From contig NZ_CP048209.1 of the NCBI RefSeq assembly GCF_010119935.1, positions 2,979,001 to 3,043,000 of the forward strand: a stretch of 64,000 nt of DNA, read 5' to 3'. The stretch comes from Paenibacillus lycopersici. Its GTDB lineage: Bacteria; Bacillota; Bacilli; Paenibacillales; Paenibacillaceae. The translations under genes were made by a program, and so were the position numbers. Positions 16,924 through 24,127 of the stretch are shown piece by piece (within the stretch, counting starts at the first letter, position 1; each line of letters starts with the position of its first letter). The notes under the pieces were generated by a model that worked only from the letters and a program-made list of their open reading frames with translations, did no database searches and was not told the origin of the DNA.

Positions 16924-17469
16924 ATGGACCGTAAAATGCCGGACCACATCACCCGCAGGGCGTTTCTGGGCACAGCGGCCAAAGTCGCGCTGGGCGCGGC
17001 AGGCCTGGTCGGCGGCAGCGCCGGGTTGTTTTATTACGGGGCGGTGAAGCACCGTAAAGTCGGCAGCGACGCGCTTCCGCCCAATATCGTCAGGCTCGGC
17101 GAGGTCGCGGACTTGAAGCTGCTGCAAGGGGTGGCCAAAGTGGCATACGAAGCCGAATACATCGACGCGTGGTATACGAAACCGGTGAAGGGCTTCGTCT
17201 ATGTCACGGTCGGAGCACAAGGCCAATTGCTCATTATGTCGCCCGCATGCAGTCATCTGGGCTGCGATGTCGTGCCGGCTTCGGAGGCGCAGCAGGGCGG
17301 GAACAAGGACATGTACTTCTGGTGCCCGTGCCATGGCGCCGGCTTCGACAGCGAGGGCGGCGCGGTTGTCGTCGTCGATCGCGGCTTGGACACGTATGAG
17401 CCGATTATCTCCGGCGGCAGCGTCTTCTTTGACGTGATGAAGCCGATACCGGGAGAGACGATCGCATAG
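16924..17469 (+). CDS. Rieske 2Fe-2S protein with Tat signal
   Basis: The 181-aa protein has a twin-arginine start (THRRAFLG-like, ITRRAFLGTAAK at 9-20), a membrane anchor and a Rieske centre: C109-S-H111 and C134-P-C136-H137 (CSHLGC, CPCHGAGF), with C114/C136 as the disulfide pair. It resembles the iron-sulfur subunit of menaquinol:cytochrome c reductase, but no cytochrome b or c1 gene is next to it. It may be an arsenite-oxidase-like or stand-alone Rieske electron carrier outside the membrane. GGAGTG precedes the ATG. Confidence 0.88.
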   Translation: MDRKMPDHITRRAFLGTAAKVALGAAGLVGGSAGLFYYGAVKHRKVGSDALPPNIVRLGEVADLKLLQGVAKVAYEAEYIDAWYTKPVKGFVYVTVGAQGQLLIMSPACSHLGCDVVPASEAQQGGNKDMYFWCPCHGAGFDSEGGAVVVVDRGLDTYEPIISGGSVFFDVMKPIPGETIA

Positions 17470-17524
17470 ATCGGGCAGCGGAGCAGGCTGCGCGCACGGC
17501 GCGGCCGACAGGTTAACCAAAGAG

Positions 17525-17630
17525 AACGGCAGCGATGCCGTTTCAGGCTGTCGAGAATTCGATGCCGCCTATGCCGCAGAAAGGACCATCCTCTAAGATT
17601 CGCGGACAGAGGCTCCGTCCCTCTGGTAAT
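17525..17630 (+). repeat. Dispersed repeat family R1, copy A
   Basis: An AACGGCAGCGATGCCGTT hairpin is followed by TTTCAGGCTGTCGAG, a GAATTC hairpin, ATGCCGCCTATG and CGCGGACAGAGG. Similar blocks occur at 44124-44240 and in part at 43483-43550. The hairpin may also end the Rieske transcript. Confidence 0.7.
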
Positions 17631-17787
17631 AATGGTTTTTCTCACGTATGCTCTCTCATTCGCAGGATTTCAAGTGCATTGGACAGGTGACAGAAGCTAG
17701 GCAAGGTAGCCGACTCCCCAAGCAAAGCGCAGGCGGGCATGCGGGAATAGAGGATGCCATAGAAGCTCCTTTGCGAGGAGGGAAATT

Positions 17788-18440
17788 GGAAAAGTTGCCC
17801 GTATAGCAACTTTACCGGCATTATTGCCGGCCAGAGGCGGGAAAAGTTGCTCGAATAGCAACTTTACCGACATTATTGCCGGTCCGTGGCGGGAAAAGTT
17901 GCTCGAACAGCAACTTTACCGGCATTATTGCCGGTCCGTGGCGGGAAAAGTTGCTCGAACAGCAACTTTACCGGCATTTTTACCGGCCAGAGGCGGGAAA
18001 AGTTGCTCGAACAGCAACTTTACCGGCACTTTTACCGGCCAGAGGCGGGAAAAGTTGCTCGAACAGCAACTTTACCGACATTATTGCCGGTCCGTGGCGG
18101 GAAAAGTTGCTCGAATAGCAACTTTTCCGGCATTATTGCCGGTCCGTGGCGGGAAAAGTTGCTCGAATAGCAACTTTTCCGGCATTTTTACCGGCCAGAG
18201 GCGGGAAAAGTTGCCCGAACAGCAACTTTACCGGCATGTTTACCGGCCAGAGGCGGGAAAAGTTGCTCGAACAGCAACTTTACCGACATTATTGCCGGTC
18301 CGTGGCGGGAAAAGTTGCTCGAACAGCAACTTTACCGGCATGTTTACCGGCCAGAGGCGGGAAAAGTTGCCCGAACAGCAACTTTACCGATATTTTAGTC
18401 GGTCTGACGCGAATAAAGTTGTTCGTATAGCAACTTTTCG
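17788..18440 (+). repeat. Thirteen-copy array of 52-bp double-hairpin repeats
   Basis: The block AAAGTTG recurs at exactly 52-bp steps from 17791 to 18415 (thirteen units). Each unit holds two inverted repeats: AAGTTGCT..AGCAACTT and CCGGCA..TGCCGG, joined by GCGGGA and either CCAGAG or TCCGTG linkers. Loops vary while stems hold, and the last unit has paired changes (ACCGA..TCGGT). No open frame across it resembles a protein. It fills most of the gene-free stretch 17470-18490. Confidence 0.92.
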
Positions 18441-18490
18441 ACTTTTCGTCATTCTGAGGCAGGTGTGTAAGGTTCTTTGCAAGGCTACTG

Positions 18491-18806
18491 GTTAATGTCC
18501 TCGAATGACATCGACAACAGGCTAATCAGCCGAAATAGCGGATCTCCTGTCCGCCAGCACGCGAAAACACGTGATAAAGAAGCGAATAACGGATTTCCTG
18601 TCCGCTGCCTTGCATCGACGGACGCACCGTGAACCAGCCGTCATGAAACCGGCTGGTTCGAAACGGTCACAGCCGTCCATGAAACGCCGGCGAAGCGGCA
18701 ACAGGATCTGTTCGTGTGCCAGGCGCAGGTTGCCGCGAGTCTCCTCGAAGCGGCTTATAGGTTTCGCAACAATCTGAAACGGCAGCGATGCCGTTTTCTT
18801 TTTTGG
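18491..18806 (+). repeat. Dispersed repeat family R2, copy A
   Basis: About 315 bp starting GTTAATGTCCTCGAATGACA and holding tandem GCGGAT(C/T)TCCTGTCCG(C) blocks, a TCATGAAACCGGCTGGTTCG-type block, and a final AACGGC..GCCGTT hairpin followed by TTTTC and six Ts. A second full copy lies at 44283-44620. The final hairpin looks like a terminator. Confidence 0.8.
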
Positions 18807-18969
18807 GGCTGGGGCGTAAGGAACGCCAAGTTGATTGTCCCGCTGCCGATGAAGAGACGAATGCATCTTTATTTTGCAGGCCGCCATCTATGATTATCAA
18901 AAATCAAAAAGCATGCGAATGCTTGTATAATAAGGTATTGGACATGCGTACCGGTCAGCGTTCGGAGGG

Positions 18970-19285
18970 CAGCAGCCGGCATATTAATAGGCTCGAGACG
19001 AAGGATTTCAAGCGGCCGCTATCGAAGGGTATGGCAGAACGTTGCCGGCGATGAAGGCGTTCCCGGCGACGCGGTAGACGCGGTATCACACGGCCGGCGA
19101 AGACGCCCCATACCTGGAATTTCGATTTGTTGTTCAAGAAGCCGGGGATTATGAGGTAAAATTGGATATGCAGCCTTCCAATACGGTCACGACGGCCGAT
19201 AATACGCTGCATCACGGCATTCAAGCCAATGACGGGCAGATTGAGGCCGCGATTGCGATTGCGGAAGGTCATGCGGCAAGCGAAT
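18970..19285 (+). pseudogene. Decayed 3' end of a GH115 glucuronidase-like gene
   Basis: Three successive reading frames carry pieces that look like the C-terminal domain of glycoside hydrolase family 115: HINRLETKDFKR, then IEGYGRTLPAMKAFPAT, then HTAGEDAPYLEFRFVV continuing into QEAGDYEVKLDMQPSN and DNTLHHGIQANDGQIEAAIAI. At least two frameshifts separate them and no 5' part is present. GH115 enzymes remove 4-O-methyl-glucuronate from xylan. The assignment rests on pattern memory. Confidence 0.55.
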
Positions 19286-19348
19286 ACAATCATGACCGGG
19301 AGTCCAGAGGCTGCCCATTAATGAATCACGATGAATGGAGAGTGCGCT

Positions 19349-20104
19349 ATGAACAGTAAAGAACGGTTTTCCGATCGGGTGGATACCTATGTCAAATATC
19401 GTCCGAGCTATCCGCAGGAGGCGCTGGATTACTTATACGGCACCGTCGGCATGAACGCCGCTTCGTCCGTGGCGGATGTCGGCGCCGGGACGGGGATCTT
19501 CTCCAGGCTGCTCGTCGAACGCGGCAGCCGCGTCATCGCGGTGGAGCCGAATCCGGAGATGCGGGCGGCAGCCGTCGCGGCGCTGTCGGCCTCGCCCAAC
19601 TATGTCGCCGTGGCCGGGTCCGCCGAGGAGACGACGCTTGCGGAACAGTCCGTCGATTTCATCGTCTGCGCCCAGTCGTTTCACTGGTTCGATCGGACGG
19701 CGGCCCAAGCGGAGTTCCGGCGGATCCTGAAGCCGGGCGGCAAGGCCGTGCTGATCTGGAATTCGCGCATGACGGAAGGCACGCCGTTCCGGGAAGGCTA
19801 CGACCGAATGCTGAAGGATTACGCGACGGATTACGAACAGATGACGCACAAGAACATCGCCTCGGCCGACCTGGCCCGGTTCTTCAAGCCGGGAGCGATG
19901 CGGGAAGCAAGGTTCACGATGAGCCAGTCGTTCGATCTCGAAGGCTTGAAAGGACGTCTGCTGTCGTCGTCGTACGCGCCGATGCCGGGCCATCCGAACC
20001 ATGAGCCGATGATCGCGGCGCTTGAGGAGCTGTTCGAGGCGACAAGCAAGGACGGCAGCGTCGACTTCGAATACGAGACGGAAGTGTATTGGGGCGAAGT
20101 ATAG
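19349..20104 (+). CDS. Class I SAM-dependent methyltransferase
   Basis: A 251-aa methyltransferase. It begins MNSKERFSDRVDTYVKYRPSYP, with motif I VADVGAGTGIFSRLL and post-I VIAVEPNPEMR, followed by VDFIVCAQSFHWFD; this pattern is common in Methyltransf_11 proteins. The start at 19349 follows ATGGAGAG by 6 nt; an in-frame ATG at 19331 lacks such a site. It is closed by a terminator at 20153. Substrate unknown. Confidence 0.87.
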   Translation: MNSKERFSDRVDTYVKYRPSYPQEALDYLYGTVGMNAASSVADVGAGTGIFSRLLVERGSRVIAVEPNPEMRAAAVAALSASPNYVAVAGSAEETTLAEQSVDFIVCAQSFHWFDRTAAQAEFRRILKPGGKAVLIWNSRMTEGTPFREGYDRMLKDYATDYEQMTHKNIASADLARFFKPGAMREARFTMSQSFDLEGLKGRLLSSSYAPMPGHPNHEPMIAALEELFEATSKDGSVDFEYETEVYWGEV

Positions 20105-20152
20105 AAGGTTGAAAGTTAAGCTGTTGCTGGAATGGCGCTTCACAGCGCCGTC

Positions 20153-20190
20153 GGCAGTCCGGACCGGAGAGGTTCGGACTGCCGTTTTAT
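20153..20190 (+). terminator. Rho-independent terminator
   Basis: GGCAGTCCG (20153-20161) pairs perfectly with CGGACTGCC (20175-20183), followed by GTTTTATT. It ends the methyltransferase transcript. Confidence 0.82.
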
Positions 20191-20218
20191 TGTTCGCAGC
20201 CAAAGGAGACAAGACGAC

Positions 20219-21430
20219 ATGACGCCAATCTGGTTCGACCCCGCCGCCCTTACGGTTAGCTGCGGGACGGAAACCGCGGCGCTGCTCGCGCAGGAGTACG
20301 CGCTGCTGAAATACCTGTACGACCGGCGCGGGCAGGTGTTCTCGCGCGAACAGCTGCTCGATCGCGTCTGGCCGGACCGATACCCGGACGAGCGGACCGT
20401 GGACGACCATATCTACCGCATCCGCCGGAAGCTCGCCCGCCTGCCGCAGCTCGCGGTCGTTACCGTGCGCGGCTGCGGCTATTGCCTGCGTCTGACGGAA
20501 GCGGCCGCTGCGCCGAATCCGTCCGTCATGGATGAGGAAATCCGCGCCTCCGTGCAAGGCTTGTTCCGCAAGTATCATCTGCTCGGCCAAGGCCGCTCGA
20601 TGCTGACGCTGGCCGCGCAGCAGGATGCGCTCGGCATCGAGGTGGACGCGTTCTACGCGGTGTTCCTGCATTTCATCCAAGGCGATCTGGCATGGCTGCT
20701 GCGCACGGATGAGGTTCCGCCGGAGCATCGGCTGTATTGGGTGCTGCTGTACTATTCCCTGACGGCGGATGCGCAGGCAAGCCTGGCGATGTTCGAGCGG
20801 GCGCTGAAGCTGGACGTGCTGCCCCCGGAGCAGAAGCGCGAATTGTACATCCTGAACATCGTCGATCTGTACGCCGATACGGGCCGGACCGCGCAGGCGG
20901 AGGCGAGGATCGCCGTCGCCCGCGACGTCGTGGAGCGCGACGGCTTGACCGGCTTTGCGATGCCGGTCGCGCTCGCGGAGCTGTATGTCCGCATCGTCAA
21001 GGACGACCTCGCCGCAGCGGCGCAAAGCATGGAAGCGCTGGAGCGGATGCTGGCGGAAGCGCCGTACTTGCGGGAGCTCGGCCGGTTTCATGCGCTGCGG
21101 GCGATGCTGCTGCTTCGGTCCGGGAGAATGAAGGAAGCGGCGCAGGCCGCGGACATGGGGCTGCATGTTCTGCGTCAATCGCAGAACGTGCCGCTTGCGC
21201 TTATGTCGGTTCGGCAGCTGCTGCGCTGTCTGGATCGGCCGCCGGTCGGCGCGCCGCCGGGCCAAGCGGACGGCGGCAAGCGGGACGCCCGGCGGACGGC
21301 GCTGAAGCGGAAGCTGGAGGCGGAGCGGGCGGAGCTTGACCGGGAGTACGGATTAGAGCGGCTTCTCGGCGAGATGCGTGCCATGCTGGATCGGAATTTA
21401 CGGTCCGGCGAAAATAAAGGCATCGACTGA
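20219..21430 (+). CDS. Winged-helix (OmpR/PhoB-type) regulator with helical repeat domain
   Basis: A 403-aa protein. Residues about 10-100 form an OmpR-type winged helix (VFSREQLLDRVWPDR and ERTVDDHIYRIRRKLARL, ending VRGCGYCLRL) but no receiver domain precedes it. The rest is helical and TPR-like, with repeated LxLL..A pairs (LYWVLLYYSLTADAQASLAMFERAL), ending in a charged coil (RKLEAERAELDREYG). Proteins of this build sense partners through the helical part. I chose ATG 20219 because AAAGGAG lies about 11 nt upstream, after the terminator. Confidence 0.8.
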   Translation: MTPIWFDPAALTVSCGTETAALLAQEYALLKYLYDRRGQVFSREQLLDRVWPDRYPDERTVDDHIYRIRRKLARLPQLAVVTVRGCGYCLRLTEAAAAPNPSVMDEEIRASVQGLFRKYHLLGQGRSMLTLAAQQDALGIEVDAFYAVFLHFIQGDLAWLLRTDEVPPEHRLYWVLLYYSLTADAQASLAMFERALKLDVLPPEQKRELYILNIVDLYADTGRTAQAEARIAVARDVVERDGLTGFAMPVALAELYVRIVKDDLAAAAQSMEALERMLAEAPYLRELGRFHALRAMLLLRSGRMKEAAQAADMGLHVLRQSQNVPLALMSVRQLLRCLDRPPVGAPPGQADGGKRDARRTALKRKLEAERAELDREYGLERLLGEMRAMLDRNLRSGENKGID

Positions 21431-21554
21431 AAATCAAGCATTTGAACATACGGAAAATAAAGCACCGGGCTGCGGGAAAGAAGCGTCAGACTGCGATAAT
21501 AAGATGTAAGCTGGAATTATCCCCAGGCCACGGGCAGTACGATTCTGCATAAAA

Positions 21555-21611
21555 TAGTTGCAATAACATCCTATATGGCGTACCATGATATTAGTTGCAA
21601 TAACATCCTAT
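21555..21611 (+). promoter_or_regulatory. Two 20-bp direct repeats before the marR gene
   Basis: The 20-bp sequence TAGTTGCAATAACATCCTAT occurs exactly at 21555-21574 and 21592-21611 (37-bp period). The first copy supplies a possible -35 (TTGCAA), with TACCAT 17 bp later as -10. The second ends just before the ribosome site. They are likely operators for autoregulation by the MarR protein. Confidence 0.7.
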
Positions 21612-21626
21612 TAGGGAGGAAGCGAA

Positions 21627-22079
21627 TTGAGCGATCATTGGAGAGAGCCGGATCGGGAATCGGCGGAATCGCACGGCCAATACATCTCCGCCATCTATCG
21701 CCACATGCAGATATTGATCTCCGCCGAGCTGGCGCCTTATCGAATCGGAAGCGGGCAGTATATCTTTCTGATGGCGATCGCTTCTAGGCAGCCCGTTACG
21801 CAGAAGGCGTTAAGCGAGAAGCTGCTCATTGACAAGACGACTACCGCCAAGGCGATTGCCAAGCTGGAAACGGAAGGATACGTGCGGAGGGAAGCCGATC
21901 CCGCCGATAATCGGTATCAGCTTCTCTATTTGACAGAATCGGGACGCGAAGTGGTTCCGAAGGTACGGGAGGCGCTGGACCGCGTCAAGAACCAAACCCG
22001 GAAGGGCATTGCCGACGAGGATTACGACTTGCTGATCGACCTGCTTAAAACCGTGCTTCGCAATCTGAGCGAGCAATAG
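21627..22079 (+). CDS. MarR-family transcriptional regulator
   Basis: A 150-aa MarR protein. The winged helix reads QKALSEKLLIDKTTTAKAIAKLETEGYVRREADPADNRYQLLYLTESG (residues about 53-100), the wing carrying the usual D-x-R. The start is a TTG with GGAGGA 6 nt upstream; no ATG fits. It is followed by a VOC gene in the same direction (109 bp), which it probably controls through the direct repeats upstream. Confidence 0.9.
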   Translation: MSDHWREPDRESAESHGQYISAIYRHMQILISAELAPYRIGSGQYIFLMAIASRQPVTQKALSEKLLIDKTTTAKAIAKLETEGYVRREADPADNRYQLLYLTESGREVVPKVREALDRVKNQTRKGIADEDYDLLIDLLKTVLRNLSEQ

Positions 22080-22188
22080 CCAATGAAGCGATGAGCCTGA
22101 GCGGAGCGGCAGGCTTGACGGGGAGCTGCCCTTGCCATCGAAATCGCGCGTTCCCGATGATCAAATACAATTTAGGAGGTTGAAAGCA

Positions 22189-22557
22189 ATGATGGCCATT
22201 CCCTTTATCGTAGTGGCAAATTGCAAAGACGAAATCAAGTATTATCAAAGCGTGTTCGGGGGCGAAATCGACATTCTTCGCAAGCAGGGGGAAGCGGTGT
22301 TTAACGCGGATCTGCATGTAGCGGGGGCAACCCTTAAGTTTGCCGATACGCAAGCGGCGAAGCCGGCAATGAAGGGCGATTACGTGAGAGTTTTCTTGAA
22401 AATCGAGACGGAGGAAGCGTTCCGGCGGATCTACGCACAATTGGCGGCCGAGGGAATTATTAATTCGGAAGCGTATGAAGCGCCGTTTAACGGTCTGTTG
22501 GCTATCGTGACCGATCGGAACCGCGTGTGCTGGGTGCTGTCCTATTATCGAACGTAA
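22189..22557 (+). CDS. VOC-family (PhnB/glyoxalase-like) protein
   Basis: A 122-aa single VOC module: MMAIPFIVVANCKDEIKYYQSVFGG, then the AGATLKFAD and GLLAIVTDRNRVCWVLSY strands typical of PhnB-like proteins. TAGGAGG lies upstream of ATG 22189. The family includes dioxygenases, glyoxalases and antibiotic-binding resistance proteins. With a MarR gene upstream, a stress or toxin-response role is plausible. Confidence 0.82.
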   Translation: MMAIPFIVVANCKDEIKYYQSVFGGEIDILRKQGEAVFNADLHVAGATLKFADTQAAKPAMKGDYVRVFLKIETEEAFRRIYAQLAAEGIINSEAYEAPFNGLLAIVTDRNRVCWVLSYYRT

Positions 22558-22673
22558 TGCAAGAAGCCTAGATATTCCCGGGCGGTGCGTCTGTCTGACA
22601 GTCCTCTGATATTACTCCGATACAATGGCGTCGTAGGTTGAACGACGCAAGACATTGGAAGGGGAACGACGGA

Positions 22674-23966
22674 ATGAGGACGGAATCGGCGCATAATCCA
22701 GACAAGAACAGCCTATGGCGCAACCGCGTCTTCGCCCGCATGTTCGCCGCCTATGCAGGCGCGGCGATGGGAGAATGGTTCGACGCGATCGCGATCCAGG
22801 TAATGATCGTCTACCGCTGGGGAGCCGGACCGGTGACGCTGTCCTGGATACCGGTCGTCATGGCGCTGCCCGGCCTGCTGCTCGGCACGCTGGCGGGCGT
22901 CGCCGCGGACCGGCTGCCGCGCATCCGGCTGATGCTGCTGTGCGATCTGTTCACGGCCGCCGTCACGGCCGCGCTGCTGGCAGCGCCGAACGTCGGCGCG
23001 CTGATCCCGCTGCTGGCGCTGCGCGCGGGCGCAGCCGCGTTCATCGCGCCGGCCCAGCAGGCGGTCACGCGGCGGATCGTGCCGGCGGACCAGCTGTTCC
23101 GGGCGACGACGCTGAACGGCTTGCTGCAGCAGAGCGCCAAGATCGCCGGCCCGCTCATCGGCGCGTCCATTCTTGCGGCGCTGTCGCCGAGCGCCTGCAT
23201 CCTGATCCACGCGGCGATGCGGCTGCTCTCGGCAGGCCTGCTCTGGACGGTCCGTTCGGCCGAGCCAGGGGCCGCGCCGGATGATACGGCGACGAGTTCG
23301 TCACGGGCCGCACGGCGTCAGTCCGTGGCGGCAGAGTGGCGCGAAGGCCTGCGGGCGATCGTCCGGGTGAAGCCCGTGCTGCATACGCTGCTCTTCGGGT
23401 TCGTCGGGCTGACCGCGATCCTGATGGTCGACTACCAGTTCGCGACGCTGCTGCAGGAGCTGGCGCCCGGGCAGCCGTCTCTGCTGGGCTGGCTCGTCGC
23501 GTCGATCGGCGCCGGCTCGGTCGCGGTCATGCTGCTGCTGAACAAGCGCGGACGTCTTCCGTACCGCTGGGGACTGGGCGGCGGCTACGCGCTGCTCGGC
23601 GCGGCCATCGCGGGACTCGGGACGCTCCGTCCCGGCGTGCCGGACGCGGCCGTACTTGCGCTCGGCCTGCTGCTCGGCATCGGGAACGGAATGTGCATCG
23701 CCACCAAAATCGCGCTGCTGCAGCAGGAAATGCCCGCCGACTTGATCGGCCGGGTGTTCGGCGTCGATCAGGCGTTGACGAGCCTTGTCATGCTGGGCGC
23801 GCCGCTCGCCGGCGGCTTGATGATCGAAGCGGCGGGCGCGCGTCCGGCGTTCGCGGCGTTCGGCTTGGCGACGGCGGCCGTCGGTCTGGCGGGTCTGCTC
23901 TGCGGGCCTGCCCTATGGGGGCGAAGCGGCGAAGCCGGCGTCGGAGCCGTCCGGCGGGAGGCATGA
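22674..23966 (+). CDS. MFS transporter (MFS_3/EntS-like)
   Basis: A 430-aa 12-helix transporter. The helix 2-3 loop reads GVAADRLPRIRLML and the helix 5 region FIAPAQQAVTRRIVPADQLFRATTLNGLLQQSAKIAGPLIGA, a pattern typical of the EntS/bacilysin-type efflux branch. Start ATG 22674 follows GGAAGGGG. A terminator at 23988 ends it. Substrate unknown. Confidence 0.87.
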   Translation: MRTESAHNPDKNSLWRNRVFARMFAAYAGAAMGEWFDAIAIQVMIVYRWGAGPVTLSWIPVVMALPGLLLGTLAGVAADRLPRIRLMLLCDLFTAAVTAALLAAPNVGALIPLLALRAGAAAFIAPAQQAVTRRIVPADQLFRATTLNGLLQQSAKIAGPLIGASILAALSPSACILIHAAMRLLSAGLLWTVRSAEPGAAPDDTATSSSRAARRQSVAAEWREGLRAIVRVKPVLHTLLFGFVGLTAILMVDYQFATLLQELAPGQPSLLGWLVASIGAGSVAVMLLLNKRGRLPYRWGLGGGYALLGAAIAGLGTLRPGVPDAAVLALGLLLGIGNGMCIATKIALLQQEMPADLIGRVFGVDQALTSLVMLGAPLAGGLMIEAAGARPAFAAFGLATAAVGLAGLLCGPALWGRSGEAGVGAVRREA

Positions 23967-23987
23967 CATCGCATGTAAGATGAAGAG

Positions 23988-24024
23988 GAAGGAGCTGCGG
24001 CTTAGGCTGCGGCTCCTTCTTTTG
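23988..24024 (+). terminator. Rho-independent terminator after the MFS gene
   Basis: GAAGGAGC pairs with GCTCCTTC (23988-23995 and 24012-24019) with an inner GCGGC/GCTGC stem, followed by TTTTG. Confidence 0.75.
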
Positions 24025-24127
24025 TTGCGCGGCCAGCCGCGCTCGGTCGATCTTTCAGACGCGCATATTTTTGTCCATCGACTAATAAATTTTGGGTAAG
24101 ACGTTTAATTGTGAAGGAAGTGTGGCT

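Noticed and set aside
15427-17520. 697-codon open frame on the minus strand
   Set aside because: It lies opposite the MFS and Rieske genes, has Arg/Gln/His-rich composition and no family pattern, a usual shadow in GC-rich DNA.
17788-18440. Regular repeats that could suggest a CRISPR array
   Set aside because: The whole 52-bp unit is conserved, with no unique spacers and no cas genes nearby.
17824-18495. 223-codon open frame through the hairpin array
   Set aside because: It is a by-product of a repeat without stops; the same sequence is open in several frames and has no ribosome site.
19433-21265. 610-codon open frame on the minus strand
   Set aside because: It is opposite the methyltransferase and winged-helix genes and has shadow-like composition.
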